From positions 499,501 to 563,500 of the forward strand of contig NZ_CP117416.1 of the NCBI RefSeq assembly GCF_028606985.1: a DNA stretch of 64,000 nt, read 5' to 3'. Source of the stretch: Paenibacillus kyungheensis. GTDB lineage: Bacteria > Bacillota > Bacilli > Paenibacillales > Paenibacillaceae. Positions 42,333-51,626 of this stretch are shown here, piece after piece; position 1 is the first letter of the stretch; every line of letters starts with the position of its first letter. The notes under the pieces were generated by a model that saw nothing but the letters and a program-made list of their open reading frames with translations, did no database searches and was not told the origin of the DNA. Both the position numbers and the translations under genes were made by a program.

Positions 42333-42677
42333 GATGTTTCCTACTATGCAGAACACACAATTAGATTTATGGACAGAGTTGTGATACTCTAACGATTCCA
42401 ACCCAGTCACAATAGACGGCAATCTCTCGTAATCGTAGGCATTATGTGAACGCCGTTATTTCTTATTCAAACTATGTTACAAATTTGTAATAAATAAATG
42501 ACAAACTGTAACTGATTGTGCTACAACTTGGTTGGTTCGTTTTTTGAAAGTGATCATAAGGGGATATTTTCAAAATAGGAGGAGTGCGAAAAGTCATTCA
42601 ATCTACAAGTAAAGAGTGATCCAACAGGTTCGTAGCCTTGAGATCAACTCAACTTATACGTAATTGGAGGTAGGATT
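42333..42677. other. Upstream region of the exopolysaccharide operon
   Basis: This should contain the operon promoter, but I cannot name a good -35/-10 pair. It contains TTACAAATTTGTAA, a perfect 14-base palindrome (42477-42490), with a further TGTAAC 22 bases downstream that pairs with GTTACA. These could be regulator sites. Confidence 0.5.
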
Positions 42678-43427
42678 GTGGAGATTAAACAATATTTTAA
42701 TATTATTAAAAAGCGATTGTGGTTGGTACTTTTGATTATTGTGGTGATTACGGTCGGAACAGGCGTGTACGCTTATATGACAAATAGCCCGCAATACAGT
42801 GCTACAGCCAAATTGGTTGTAAACAGCAGCCCAACAGCAGGTGATGACAGTACGACAGCTAATATCGGAGCGATCAACTCTAATATTCAGTTAATCAAAA
42901 CGTACAAAGAAATTATTAAAACGCCTGCCATTATGAACAAAGTGGTAAAAGAGTATCCAGATTTGAATGCCAATGCTTCACAGTTGATCAATCAAGTTAG
43001 CGTAAATGCAGTGAATGAAACACAAGTCATGTCAGTCTCAGTAGTGGATACCTCTTATGAGAATGCTGCTAAAAAAGTAAATGCAATTGCAGCGGTATTC
43101 CAACGTGAAATTCCAACACTGATGAATTTTGATAACATTATTATTTTGGATAAAGCAGACCCTAGTGTTTCTACACCGCCGATTACAACAAGCCCGATGT
43201 TATTTGTATTAATCGCATTGGTATTGTCAGTGGTTGTAGGTATTGCGATTGCCTTTTTACTGGAGTATATGGACGATTCGATCAAAAGCGAGGAAGATAT
43301 CCGCGATGTTCTCGGAATGCCTGTGCTTGGAGTGATCGCCAAAATGAAAGAAGAAGACATGACGGCAAAAGAAAGAGTGCCAGCTAAGCCGTTTACAGGA
43401 GGTGGAGAACGTGCCAACCACACTTAA
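42678..43427 (+). CDS. Polysaccharide chain-length modulator (Wzz/YveK-type)
   Basis: GGAGG precedes a GTG start. The 249-residue protein has two transmembrane helices (about 15-33 and 173-193) flanking an extracytoplasmic Wzz domain. The C-terminal juxtamembrane EYMDDSIKSEEDIRDVLGMPVLGVI and the short cytoplasmic tail activate the partner BY-kinase in Gram-positive systems (YveK, CapA, EpsA). It opens the exopolysaccharide operon and overlaps the kinase gene. Its pairing with the kinase regulates polymer length and export. Confidence 0.92.
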   Translation: MEIKQYFNIIKKRLWLVLLIIVVITVGTGVYAYMTNSPQYSATAKLVVNSSPTAGDDSTTANIGAINSNIQLIKTYKEIIKTPAIMNKVVKEYPDLNANASQLINQVSVNAVNETQVMSVSVVDTSYENAAKKVNAIAAVFQREIPTLMNFDNIIILDKADPSVSTPPITTSPMLFVLIALVLSVVVGIAIAFLLEYMDDSIKSEEDIRDVLGMPVLGVIAKMKEEDMTAKERVPAKPFTGGGERANHT

Positions 43428-44085
43428 ATGGCCGTTAATTACCAAAGAAAATCCAAAGTCATTGATCGCAGAATCTTATAAAGGTCTGCGTACTAATATT
43501 GATTTTTCCCGATTGGATGCCAAAGTGAAAAGCATTATTGTCACTTCTGCAACATTGGGCGAAGGTAAAAGTACTACTGTCGCTAATCTAGCGATTGCTT
43601 ATGCAGAGACAGGACGTAGTGTTCTTATTATTGATGGAGACTTACGCAACCCGGCAATGCACCGCATTTTCAACATTTCAAACAATGTAGGGTTATCGAA
43701 TGTGTTGTTTGATAAAGATGATCTATCCAAAGCGATTCAATCGACTCGCACCTTGAATCTAAGTGTTATGACTTCCGGTGCTGTACCGCCAAATCCTTCT
43801 GAGATTCTAGGGTCGAAGCGAATGGAAGCTTTGATGGACGAAGTGAAGTCAGAATACGATCTTGTCATTTTGGATACACCGCCTTTGTTACCATTTACCG
43901 ATGCACAGGTGGCGACGCCGCTATGTGAGGGTGTTGTCATGGTGATCAAAGCAGGTGGAGCCAGTCGTAAAGATATTGTCAAAGCAACAGCTAGTCTTGA
44001 ATTTGTAGGCGCTCATGTATTAGGAGCTGTACTGAATCAAGCGAGCCGCAAAACATTAACAACAGCGTATCATGAAGAGCAATAA
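43411..44085 (+). CDS. BY-kinase (CpsD/CapB-family tyrosine autokinase)
   Basis: A GTG at 43411, eight bases after AGGAGG, is the likeliest start (224 aa); the gene overlaps its modulator by 17 bases. All three kinase motifs are present: Walker A TSATLGEGKST, Walker A' VLIIDGDLRNP and Walker B LVILDTPPLLP. The C-terminus ends LTTAYHEEQ with one Tyr, whereas most BY-kinases end in a cluster of tyrosines. It may therefore have a reduced phosphorylation switch. No CpsB/YwqE-type phosphatase gene is in the cluster. Confidence 0.92.
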   Translation: MPTTLKWPLITKENPKSLIAESYKGLRTNIDFSRLDAKVKSIIVTSATLGEGKSTTVANLAIAYAETGRSVLIIDGDLRNPAMHRIFNISNNVGLSNVLFDKDDLSKAIQSTRTLNLSVMTSGAVPPNPSEILGSKRMEALMDEVKSEYDLVILDTPPLLPFTDAQVATPLCEGVVMVIKAGGASRKDIVKATASLEFVGAHVLGAVLNQASRKTLTTAYHEEQ

Positions 44086-44103
44086 CTAACTTTCAACTAT
44101 ATA

Positions 44104-44230
44104 GGTCAAGCTTGGGGTAATGTCTCCTGCACCCATATCACTGGAGATACTCGGTCATGCTGTGGGCTACAGAAGTAGCCTTAGACGTTTATCGTCAAGG
44201 GTATGATGGTGAGGACGGGTTGAATGCCCG
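44104..44230 (+). ncRNA. Structured leader RNA, EAR-like candidate
   Basis: The gap between the BY-kinase and galU contains no convincing gene but folds well. TCTCC (44123) pairs with GGAGA (44143). GGCTAC (44165) and GTAGCC (44175) close an AGAA tetraloop. GACG (44184) pairs with CGTC (44193). TCATGC (44155) pairs with GTATGA (44201), enclosing the last two hairpins as a three-way junction, extended by CTC/GAG. CGGG (44216) pairs with CCCG (44227). Bacillus eps operons carry the EAR RNA, a processive antitermination element, at the same place after the kinase gene epsB. Identity with EAR is inferred from position and fold. Confidence 0.55.
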
Positions 44231-44461
44231 GATTCGTATAATGTTACAGAGCCGGAATGTGAATAGGCTGAAGATATGCGTTATAGTAAAAAACCATTGG
44301 AGAGAATATAACTCCTGTCTTCAGAATTCTCATCGTAACAGAAGGCTCATAAGCATCGATCTTACCTTCTATGAAAAGGTTAAGGTCGGAATGCTTACAT
44401 ACCTGCAACTTGGCCAGCATGATTGTAAACCACACAAAAAAACAGGATAGGGCGTGATTTT
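44231..44461. other. Spacer between the RNA element and galU
   Basis: Several further small hairpins are possible (AGCC/GGCT at 44249-44269, GAGAAT/ATTCTC around 44302-44331, ACCTT/AAGGT near 44364). GGTCAAG at 44104 can pair at long range with CTTGGCC at 44409. The frame that crosses it has no ribosome binding site. Confidence 0.5.
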
Positions 44462-45370
44462 ATGAAGAAGGTTCGTAAAGCTATCATTCCCGCGGCGGGG
44501 CTAGGCACACGCTTTTTGCCAGCAACCAAAGCTATGCCGAAAGAAATGCTGCCGATCGTAGACAAACCAACGATCCAATATATCGTTGAAGAAGCCATCG
44601 CTTCGGGTATTGAAGACATTATTATCGTAACCGGTAAAGGTAAACGCGCAATTGAAGATCATTTCGACAATGCTTTTGAATTGGAAGCGACTCTTTTAGA
44701 AAAAGGCAAATTGGATTTGCTGGACGAAGTTCAGAAGTCTTCTAAAGTCGATATACATTATATTCGGCAGAAAGAGCCAAAAGGATTAGGGCATGCTGTC
44801 TGGTGTGCACGTAATTTTATTGGAGACGAACCATTTGCAGTGTTATTGGGTGATGATATTGTCCAATCGGACACACCTTGTACACGTCAATTAATCGAAC
44901 AATATGAGCTCACTGAGAAATCAGTCATCGGTGTACAAACGGTTGCTGAAGATCAGACACATCGATATGGAATTATTGATCCGTCGGAACAATTTGGTCG
45001 GTTGCATCAAGTTCGCCAATTTGTAGAAAAACCGCCAGCAGGTCAAGCACCATCTAATCTAGCAATCATGGGACGTTATGTACTTACACCGGAAATCTTT
45101 GAGTTCCTCGGGGAGCAAGAAGTAGGTGCAGGTGGAGAAATTCAACTGACAGATGCGATCCAACGATTGAATGAATTGCAACAAGTATTCGCTTATGACT
45201 TCCAGGGTACACGTTATGATGTAGGTGAAAAATTAGGCTTTATTCAAACAACGATTGAATTTGCTTTACGAAACGAAGACCTGAAAGCACCTTTATTGCG
45301 TTCTCTTAAAGAAACATTGGAAAGAGAGTTACTGCAAGAAGAGTTGCTCGTGGTAAGAGGTGATAGCTAA
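44462..45370 (+). CDS. galU: UTP-glucose-1-phosphate uridylyltransferase
   Basis: The 302-residue protein matches GalU/GtaB end to end: [25 protein letters not shown] (nucleotide-binding loop with the catalytic Lys), [35 protein letters not shown], and [18 protein letters not shown]. It makes UDP-glucose, which feeds the UDP-glucose dehydrogenase at the end of this operon and glycosyl transfer. Its weak ribosome binding site follows the structured RNA region. It ends in a TAATG overlap with the next gene. Confidence 0.96.
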   Translation: MKKVRKAIIPAAGLGTRFLPATKAMPKEMLPIVDKPTIQYIVEEAIASGIEDIIIVTGKGKRAIEDHFDNAFELEATLLEKGKLDLLDEVQKSSKVDIHYIRQKEPKGLGHAVWCARNFIGDEPFAVLLGDDIVQSDTPCTRQLIEQYELTEKSVIGVQTVAEDQTHRYGIIDPSEQFGRLHQVRQFVEKPPAGQAPSNLAIMGRYVLTPEIFEFLGEQEVGAGGEIQLTDAIQRLNELQQVFAYDFQGTRYDVGEKLGFIQTTIEFALRNEDLKAPLLRSLKETLERELLQEELLVVRGDS

Positions 45371-46065
45371 TGACTCCAAGACAAGGGAGTGAAGCGGAAG
45401 CCTGGGCGAACTATAGCGAATTTTATGCAAGACATGTAGGGAAAACGTCAGCTAGATTACGTTTTTATGTACTGATGAAACGCATGTTGGATATCTTTTG
45501 CTCATTGCTCGGTCTGATTGTGTTGTCACCGCTCTTCATTGTACTTGGCATTTTGATCAAACTTGAGGACTCTAAAGGGAAAGTATTTTTCTATCAGACA
45601 CGGATCGGTAAAGATGAACAGCCATTTAGGATGTACAAATTCAGATCTATGGTCTCTGACGCTGAAGAACGGCTCAAAGAACTTTTAGAAAAGAATGAAA
45701 TCCAGGGTGCGATGTTCAAAATGAAAGACGATCCACGTATTACTCGTATCGGTCGCTTTATTCGCAAAACGAGTATCGATGAACTTCCACAATTGTGGAA
45801 TGTCCTGCGCGGTGATATGAGTCTGGTTGGACCACGTCCTCCATTGCCAAGAGAAGTCGAAGAATATACCAAACGTGACAAATTGCGTCTAAGTGTTATA
45901 CCGGGATGTACCGGATTATGGCAGGTAAGTGGACGTAACGAATTAAGCTTTGAAGAAATGGTTGATCTAGACCTGAAATATATTGAGAAAAGAGGAATCA
46001 TGTTCGACATATATATCCTTTTCAAAACAGTTAGAGTCCTTTTCGGTTCTAAAGACGCGTTTTGA
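45370..46065 (+). CDS. Initiating undecaprenyl-phosphate sugar phosphotransferase
   Basis: The 231-residue protein is a short bacterial sugar transferase (WbaP/EpsL catalytic part). One N-terminal membrane helix (about 40-62) is followed by the catalytic core with KFRSMVSDAEERL, KMKDDPRITRIGRFIRKTSIDELPQLWNVL, GDMSLVGPRPPLPREVE and IPGCTGLWQVSGRNE. These include the Asp-Glu pair of the monotopic phosphoglycosyl transferases. It attaches the first sugar phosphate (glucose or galactose) to undecaprenyl phosphate on the cytoplasmic side. It lacks the long N-terminal multi-TM domain of WbaP. The start overlaps the galU stop. Confidence 0.95.
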   Translation: MTPRQGSEAEAWANYSEFYARHVGKTSARLRFYVLMKRMLDIFCSLLGLIVLSPLFIVLGILIKLEDSKGKVFFYQTRIGKDEQPFRMYKFRSMVSDAEERLKELLEKNEIQGAMFKMKDDPRITRIGRFIRKTSIDELPQLWNVLRGDMSLVGPRPPLPREVEEYTKRDKLRLSVIPGCTGLWQVSGRNELSFEEMVDLDLKYIEKRGIMFDIYILFKTVRVLFGSKDAF

Positions 46066-46102
46066 GAACAACATCATAAGATAAGGACGAGGTGACACAT
46101 TA

Positions 46103-47041
46103 ATGAATAAAGATGCCAAAATCTATGTGGCTGGTCATAAAGGATTGGTTGGATCTGCAATCCTGAGAGCTCTAGAAAAAGAAGGATACAATAACTTAAT
46201 CTATCGCAGTAGTTCTGAATTGGACTTGCGTAAATTAGACGATGTGTATCGCTTTTTCGAACAAGAAAAGATTGATTATGTATTCCTAGCCGCAGCAAAA
46301 GTAGGCGGTATTGCGGCTAACAACGATTTCCCTGCTGATTTTATTCGTGACAATTTATTGATTCAGACGAATGTCATCGATGCAGCTCACTTTAATGGAG
46401 TGAAGAAACTGTTGTTCTTAGGATCAACTTGTATCTATCCGAAGTTCGCTCCACAACCGCTAAAAGAAGAATATCTTCTTACTGGCGAATTGGAACCAAC
46501 AAACGAACCTTATGCTATCGCTAAAATCGCAGGTATCAAAATGTGTGAATCTTACAACCGTCAATACGGTTCACGATTTATCTCAGCAATGCCTACGAAT
46601 ATGTATGGCCCAAATGATAACTTTGATCTTAAATCATCTCATGTATTGCCAGCATTGGTACGCAAAATTCATGAAGCAAAAGAAAACAACAGCCCAACGG
46701 TTGAAATCTGGGGCACAGGAACACCAAAACGTGAATTCTTACATGCGGATGATCTTGCAGATGCGTGCTTGTTCTTAATGGACAACTACGAAGATAACCA
46801 AATCGTGAACGTCGGTGTTGGTGAAGATATCGCAATCAAAGACCTGGCATTGATGATCAAAAACATTGTTGGTTATGAAGGCGACCTTGTATTTAACTCA
46901 AGTGTACCTGATGGTACGCCACGTAAATTAGTCGATACAACTAAAATTAATGCACTAGGCTGGAAAGCAAGTATTCCTTTGGAAGAAGGTATCCGCGCAG
47001 TCTATGCTGATTTCCGTAATAGCGTTGCTGTTAATCAATAA
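46103..47041 (+). CDS. fcl: GDP-L-fucose synthase
   Basis: This 312-residue extended SDR enzyme matches Fcl/WcaG. VAGHKGLVGSAILRAL is the NADP-binding loop, AAAKVGGIAANN follows, and GSTCIYP plus YAIAKIAGIKMCESYNRQYG give the Ser-Tyr-Lys catalytic set. NMYGPNDNFD and the HVLPALVRKIHEAK stretch are typical. It converts GDP-4-keto-6-deoxymannose, the Gmd product, to GDP-L-fucose. CGAGGTG precedes the ATG. Here fcl precedes gmd. Confidence 0.95.
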   Translation: MNKDAKIYVAGHKGLVGSAILRALEKEGYNNLIYRSSSELDLRKLDDVYRFFEQEKIDYVFLAAAKVGGIAANNDFPADFIRDNLLIQTNVIDAAHFNGVKKLLFLGSTCIYPKFAPQPLKEEYLLTGELEPTNEPYAIAKIAGIKMCESYNRQYGSRFISAMPTNMYGPNDNFDLKSSHVLPALVRKIHEAKENNSPTVEIWGTGTPKREFLHADDLADACLFLMDNYEDNQIVNVGVGEDIAIKDLALMIKNIVGYEGDLVFNSSVPDGTPRKLVDTTKINALGWKASIPLEEGIRAVYADFRNSVAVNQ

Positions 47042-47056
47042 GTAGTTTTTCTATAA

Positions 47057-48088
<1,032 letters not shown>

Positions 48089-48180
48089 TCGATTCCTTCT
48101 ACACCATTAGGAAAAGATCAGTTAAGGGGTAACTTACTGCCACGGACTTTTGCAAAATGATGAAGTGAGATGATAACCAC

Positions 48181-49548
48181 ATGGCTAACCCGATCGCCAA
48201 AATGCGAAAGAAATTTTCGATGACGCCAGAGAAACGCAAAATCTTTTTCAATACCAACTGGCAGATCATGGACAAGTTCGGACGACTTGCGATCAACATG
48301 ATCACCAGTATCTGGATAGCGCGTTATCTGGGTCCCGAGCAATTTGGGCAATATAATTTCGCGATTGCTTTTGTAACGATTATTGGTGCAGTTGTTCCGT
48401 TAGGACTTGCTAATATTATCGTCAAAGAACTGGTGCAAGATCCTGATAATAAAACCGAAATTCTCGGAACAGTCTCCTTATTACGACTGTTCAGTGGATT
48501 GATTGCTTTTGCAATAACTGTTGTCGCTGCTTTTACACTGCCGGGACAAGATCCAGTCGTGCAGTGGAGTATGGTCATTATTGCCGCTAACCTTCTGTTT
48601 CAACCGCTGGATGTTATTTCCCAGTGGTTTGATTCAGTCGTGGAAGCCAAATATGCTGTCTATGCCAAAGGTGCTGCGTTTGCTTTAACAACCATTATGA
48701 AAGTATTACTTGTGGTTATGCATGCACCATTGATCTGGTTCGCTGTTTCTTATGCACTGGAGCTGATTCTTGGATTTCTTTTCCTACTATTCACACAGGG
48801 AAACAAAATTCAGTTCACCAAATGGTCATTTAACTGGCCGCTTGGTAAACGATTGATGAATAGTTCCTGGCCTTTGATCGTAGCCGGAATATCCACGATT
48901 ATCTATCTCAAAATTGATCAGGTTATGCTGAATTATATGATCAATGAGACAGCCGTTGGAGTATACGCGGTTGCCGCCAGACTTTCTGAAGTATGGTACG
49001 TCATACCAACCGTAGTCGCGGCATCGTACTTTCCGAGTATGATCAAAAATAAGCAACTCGGCCCTGATATTTACAAAGCCGAACTGCAAAAGCTGTATAA
49101 CATGCTTTTCTGGTTCGCACTTGCTATCTGTATCGTCGTGACATTTATGGCCAAACCGGTAATTTCCATCTTGTATGGTCAAGAATACACAGGCGCTATC
49201 AGTATTCTAGTTATTCATGTCTGGGCATGTTTATTCGTCTTTATGAGAGCAGCGTTGAATAAATGGATCATTAGCGAAGGATTGTATCGCTTCGAACTGA
49301 TCAGTCAGGTAATGGGTGCTGTTGCCAAAGTCGGAATCAACTTGATTCTGATCCCATTATTCGGTGGAGTCGGCGCAGCGATGGGAACAGTCGTGGCATT
49401 TATCGTATCCAGTTACGCCTTTACTTTCTTATTCAAAGAAACCCGCGTATCCGGCATCATGATGTCCAAAACACTAATCTCTCCATTCACTGCCATCTTC
49501 AACAAACTTAGACCTGGCAAAAAACGTGAAGTTAGAACCAACAATTAA
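48181..49548 (+). CDS. Wzx-type oligosaccharide flippase
   Basis: This 455-residue protein has 12-14 predicted membrane helices and the polysaccharide-synthase/MATE-like flippase fold. IWIARYLGPEQFGQYNFAIAF near the N-terminus is characteristic of Wzx. It should flip the undecaprenyl-linked repeat unit across the membrane. It precedes three glycosyltransferases and a polymerase, as expected for a Wzx/Wzy pathway. The ribosome binding site is weak (GTGAG). Confidence 0.92.
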   Translation: MANPIAKMRKKFSMTPEKRKIFFNTNWQIMDKFGRLAINMITSIWIARYLGPEQFGQYNFAIAFVTIIGAVVPLGLANIIVKELVQDPDNKTEILGTVSLLRLFSGLIAFAITVVAAFTLPGQDPVVQWSMVIIAANLLFQPLDVISQWFDSVVEAKYAVYAKGAAFALTTIMKVLLVVMHAPLIWFAVSYALELILGFLFLLFTQGNKIQFTKWSFNWPLGKRLMNSSWPLIVAGISTIIYLKIDQVMLNYMINETAVGVYAVAARLSEVWYVIPTVVAASYFPSMIKNKQLGPDIYKAELQKLYNMLFWFALAICIVVTFMAKPVISILYGQEYTGAISILVIHVWACLFVFMRAALNKWIISEGLYRFELISQVMGAVAKVGINLILIPLFGGVGAAMGTVVAFIVSSYAFTFLFKETRVSGIMMSKTLISPFTAIFNKLRPGKKREVRTNN

Positions 49549-49563
49549 TCTCTACATCAACAA

Positions 49564-49586
49564 GGTCTGTCTATACCATGCAGGCC
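49564..49586 (+). other. Small hairpin after the flippase gene
   Basis: GGTCTG pairs with CAGGCC (one G-T pair). No T-run follows. It marks the boundary between wzx and the fold-back element. Confidence 0.35.
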
Positions 49587-49613
49587 GATATTATATCTTG
49601 CTTACAAATCATT

Positions 49614-49821
49614 TTTGAAATGGGTGTTCAAGTATCAGATAAGCGTCGGAACGAAGGGTACAAAATCATTCTGAAAGAGCGAAGCGTTCGCCTTTGTTAT
49701 CGAGTCCTTACCGCAAAGCGGTGAATAAAAAGGAGTCGATAACAACAAGCGACGACAAGAACGATTTTGTTCAAGAAGTGTAGTACCTTTTCCAAGAAAC
49801 TTGAGCACTTCATATTTCAAA
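49614..49821. repeat. Fold-back intergenic element, copy 2, inside the EPS cluster
   Basis: About 208 bases make one long imperfect inverted repeat. The outer arms start TTTGAAAT (49614) and end ATTTCAAA (49821). AAAATCATTCT pairs with AGAACGATTTT. The inner arms GTTATCGAGTCCTT and AAGGAGTCGATAAC enclose ACCGCAAAGCGGT and GAATAAA. Core, spacing and the GAGCGAAG block match the element at 10757-10940 read in reverse orientation, while the arm sequences differ. The largest coding-free gap inside the EPS cluster apart from the RNA region is filled by it. Confidence 0.8.
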
Positions 49822-49856
49822 GCATTTTAATCACAGACATAAGGAGGTAAGAGCTG

Positions 49857-51017
49857 ATGAAAAAAGTACTATATGTCCATCATTCAGGATTCATGGGCGG
49901 AGCACCGAAAAGTCTGACTTATCTCATTAGTCATCTGGATAAGACAAAATTTGATGGTCATGTACTGACAATTCGCAACGGCCCGGCTGTAAAACTGCTG
50001 GAATCCGGTGGATTACCGGTAGAAGTCGCTAAAGGCATGTTTCCTTTCCACGGATCAACAGTATCAGGAATGAGACCGAAACTGTTTATTCGTAATCTTA
50101 TTGGAGCACTACCTACGTATTTTCAAGCTAAAAAATATATCCGTAAATACAAACCGGATATCGTTCACTTGAACAGCACATGTCTGTTCCAAGTCGCTAA
50201 AGCAGTCAAAAAAGTATCTCCTGATACTAAAGTAGTCTGCCATGTACGCGAACCGCTACTCAACTCATTCGCAGGAAATATTTTAAAACGAATGAATCAC
50301 AAATACGTGGATGGTTATATCTCGATCGATCAGTTCGATTCCGAGACGGTTGATAGCAATGGTAAAGAATTAGAAGTCGTATACAACTTCGTGGACTTTG
50401 GAACCTACAATCCAGATGTAAACGGGACTCCTGTTCGCAGGGAACTCGGTATAGACGATGAAGATATCGTCTTTTTGTACATTGGTCGTGTGGTAACAGG
50501 GAATGGAGTATTGGATCTGGTGAAGTCATTTAACAAAATCAGCAAAGGTCATCCGAACTTCAAGTTGATCGTTGGTGGATTTTACTTTAATAAAAATAAT
50601 GCATACGAAGACAAAGTTATGGCAGAAGCTAAAGGAAATGATCAGATCATTACACTGGCTTTCCGTGACGATGTACCGCAGTTAATTGCCGCAAGTAATG
50701 TCATGATGTGCCCGTTTGTAGAACCTCACTTTTCACGCAGTATTATTGAAGCAGCCTCAATGAAGAAACCAGCGATCGCTACCAATATTGGTGGACCGAA
50801 TGAACTGATTCTTCATAACAAAACAGGATTCCTGTTCGAGGATGGTAATCATCAAGCGATGGAAGATTATATGGTTAAAATCGGTACAGACAAAGCATTA
50901 TACGAGAAGCTTTCTCAAAATGCATTAGCTTTTGCAGAAGAGAACTTCGATGCGCGTAAAAACACCAAGCGGACATTTGATTTCTATAACCGATTCTTCG
51001 TTAGAGAAACCGTATGA
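49857..51017 (+). CDS. Glycosyltransferase family 4
   Basis: This 386-residue GT-B enzyme has an N-terminal acceptor half starting VLYVHHSGFMGGAPKSL and a C-terminal GT4 half with FLYIGRVVTGNGVLDLVKSF, and the donor-binding PFVEPHFSRSIIEAASMKKPAIATNIGGPNELI (split here for reading: PHFSRSIIEAASM and the following EX7E-type region). The donor sugar is not predictable. AAGGAGG precedes the ATG. It overlaps the acyltransferase gene by four bases. Confidence 0.92.
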   Translation: MKKVLYVHHSGFMGGAPKSLTYLISHLDKTKFDGHVLTIRNGPAVKLLESGGLPVEVAKGMFPFHGSTVSGMRPKLFIRNLIGALPTYFQAKKYIRKYKPDIVHLNSTCLFQVAKAVKKVSPDTKVVCHVREPLLNSFAGNILKRMNHKYVDGYISIDQFDSETVDSNGKELEVVYNFVDFGTYNPDVNGTPVRRELGIDDEDIVFLYIGRVVTGNGVLDLVKSFNKISKGHPNFKLIVGGFYFNKNNAYEDKVMAEAKGNDQIITLAFRDDVPQLIAASNVMMCPFVEPHFSRSIIEAASMKKPAIATNIGGPNELILHNKTGFLFEDGNHQAMEDYMVKIGTDKALYEKLSQNALAFAEENFDARKNTKRTFDFYNRFFVRETV

Positions 51018-51625
51018 TCACAAGCTTTATACGCTTCAAACGCAAAGTAGCGAAAAAGTGTTCTACCGTCTTCACCCGGAGAATGCTAAAAGAACAGCAG
51101 ATCACATTTGGCAACAACTTGATCGCTGTAGGCATGCCGATTGTGGATCGAGAAAAGGGAAGCTCGATTCAGATCGGACATAACGCTATTTTGTGCTCAT
51201 CCGATTATAGCAACCCGATCGGACTCAATCATCGTACAGTGATTCGTACCCTTGCAGAAGGTGCTGTGATTGAAATTGGCGATGATGTAGGGATTAGCGG
51301 AGCAAGTATCTGTGCAGTGTCTCGCGTCCGTATTGGTAATCAAGTGATGCTGGGTGTCAATGTACAGATCAGTGATACCGATTTTCATCCGATCAAGCCG
51401 GAAAATCGTCGATTCAACAAAAATCCACTGGATGTGGGCAAAGCCGATACAATCATTGAAGATAATGTATGGGTTGGTGCAAATGCGACTGTACTCAAAG
51501 GAGTAACAATCGGTCGCAATAGTGTGATTGGAGCGGGCAGTATTGTCGCAAGCTCGATTCCACCCAATTGCATCGCTGCTGGAGTACCGGCTAAAGTCAT
51601 TAAGCACTTGGAAGGAGTGGAATAA
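51014..51625 (+). CDS. Hexapeptide-repeat acyltransferase
   Basis: The 203-residue protein is a left-handed beta-helix acyltransferase: repeated [LIV]-G-x4 turns such as VIEIGDDVGISGASICAVSR, VRIGNQVMLGVNVQI and the serine-acetyltransferase-like WVGANATVLKGVTIGRNSVI-GAGSIV. The catalytic His is in DTDFHPI. It probably acetylates a hydroxyl on the repeat unit. The start overlaps the stop of the glycosyltransferase gene (ATGA). Confidence 0.9.
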   Translation: MITSFIRFKRKVAKKCSTVFTRRMLKEQQITFGNNLIAVGMPIVDREKGSSIQIGHNAILCSSDYSNPIGLNHRTVIRTLAEGAVIEIGDDVGISGASICAVSRVRIGNQVMLGVNVQISDTDFHPIKPENRRFNKNPLDVGKADTIIEDNVWVGANATVLKGVTIGRNSVIGAGSIVASSIPPNCIAAGVPAKVIKHLEGVE

Positions 51626-51626
51626 T

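Noticed and set aside
44157-44450. 97-residue frame between the kinase and galU genes
   Set aside because: No ribosome binding site, odd composition, and the DNA folds as RNA. I treat it as part of the structured leader.
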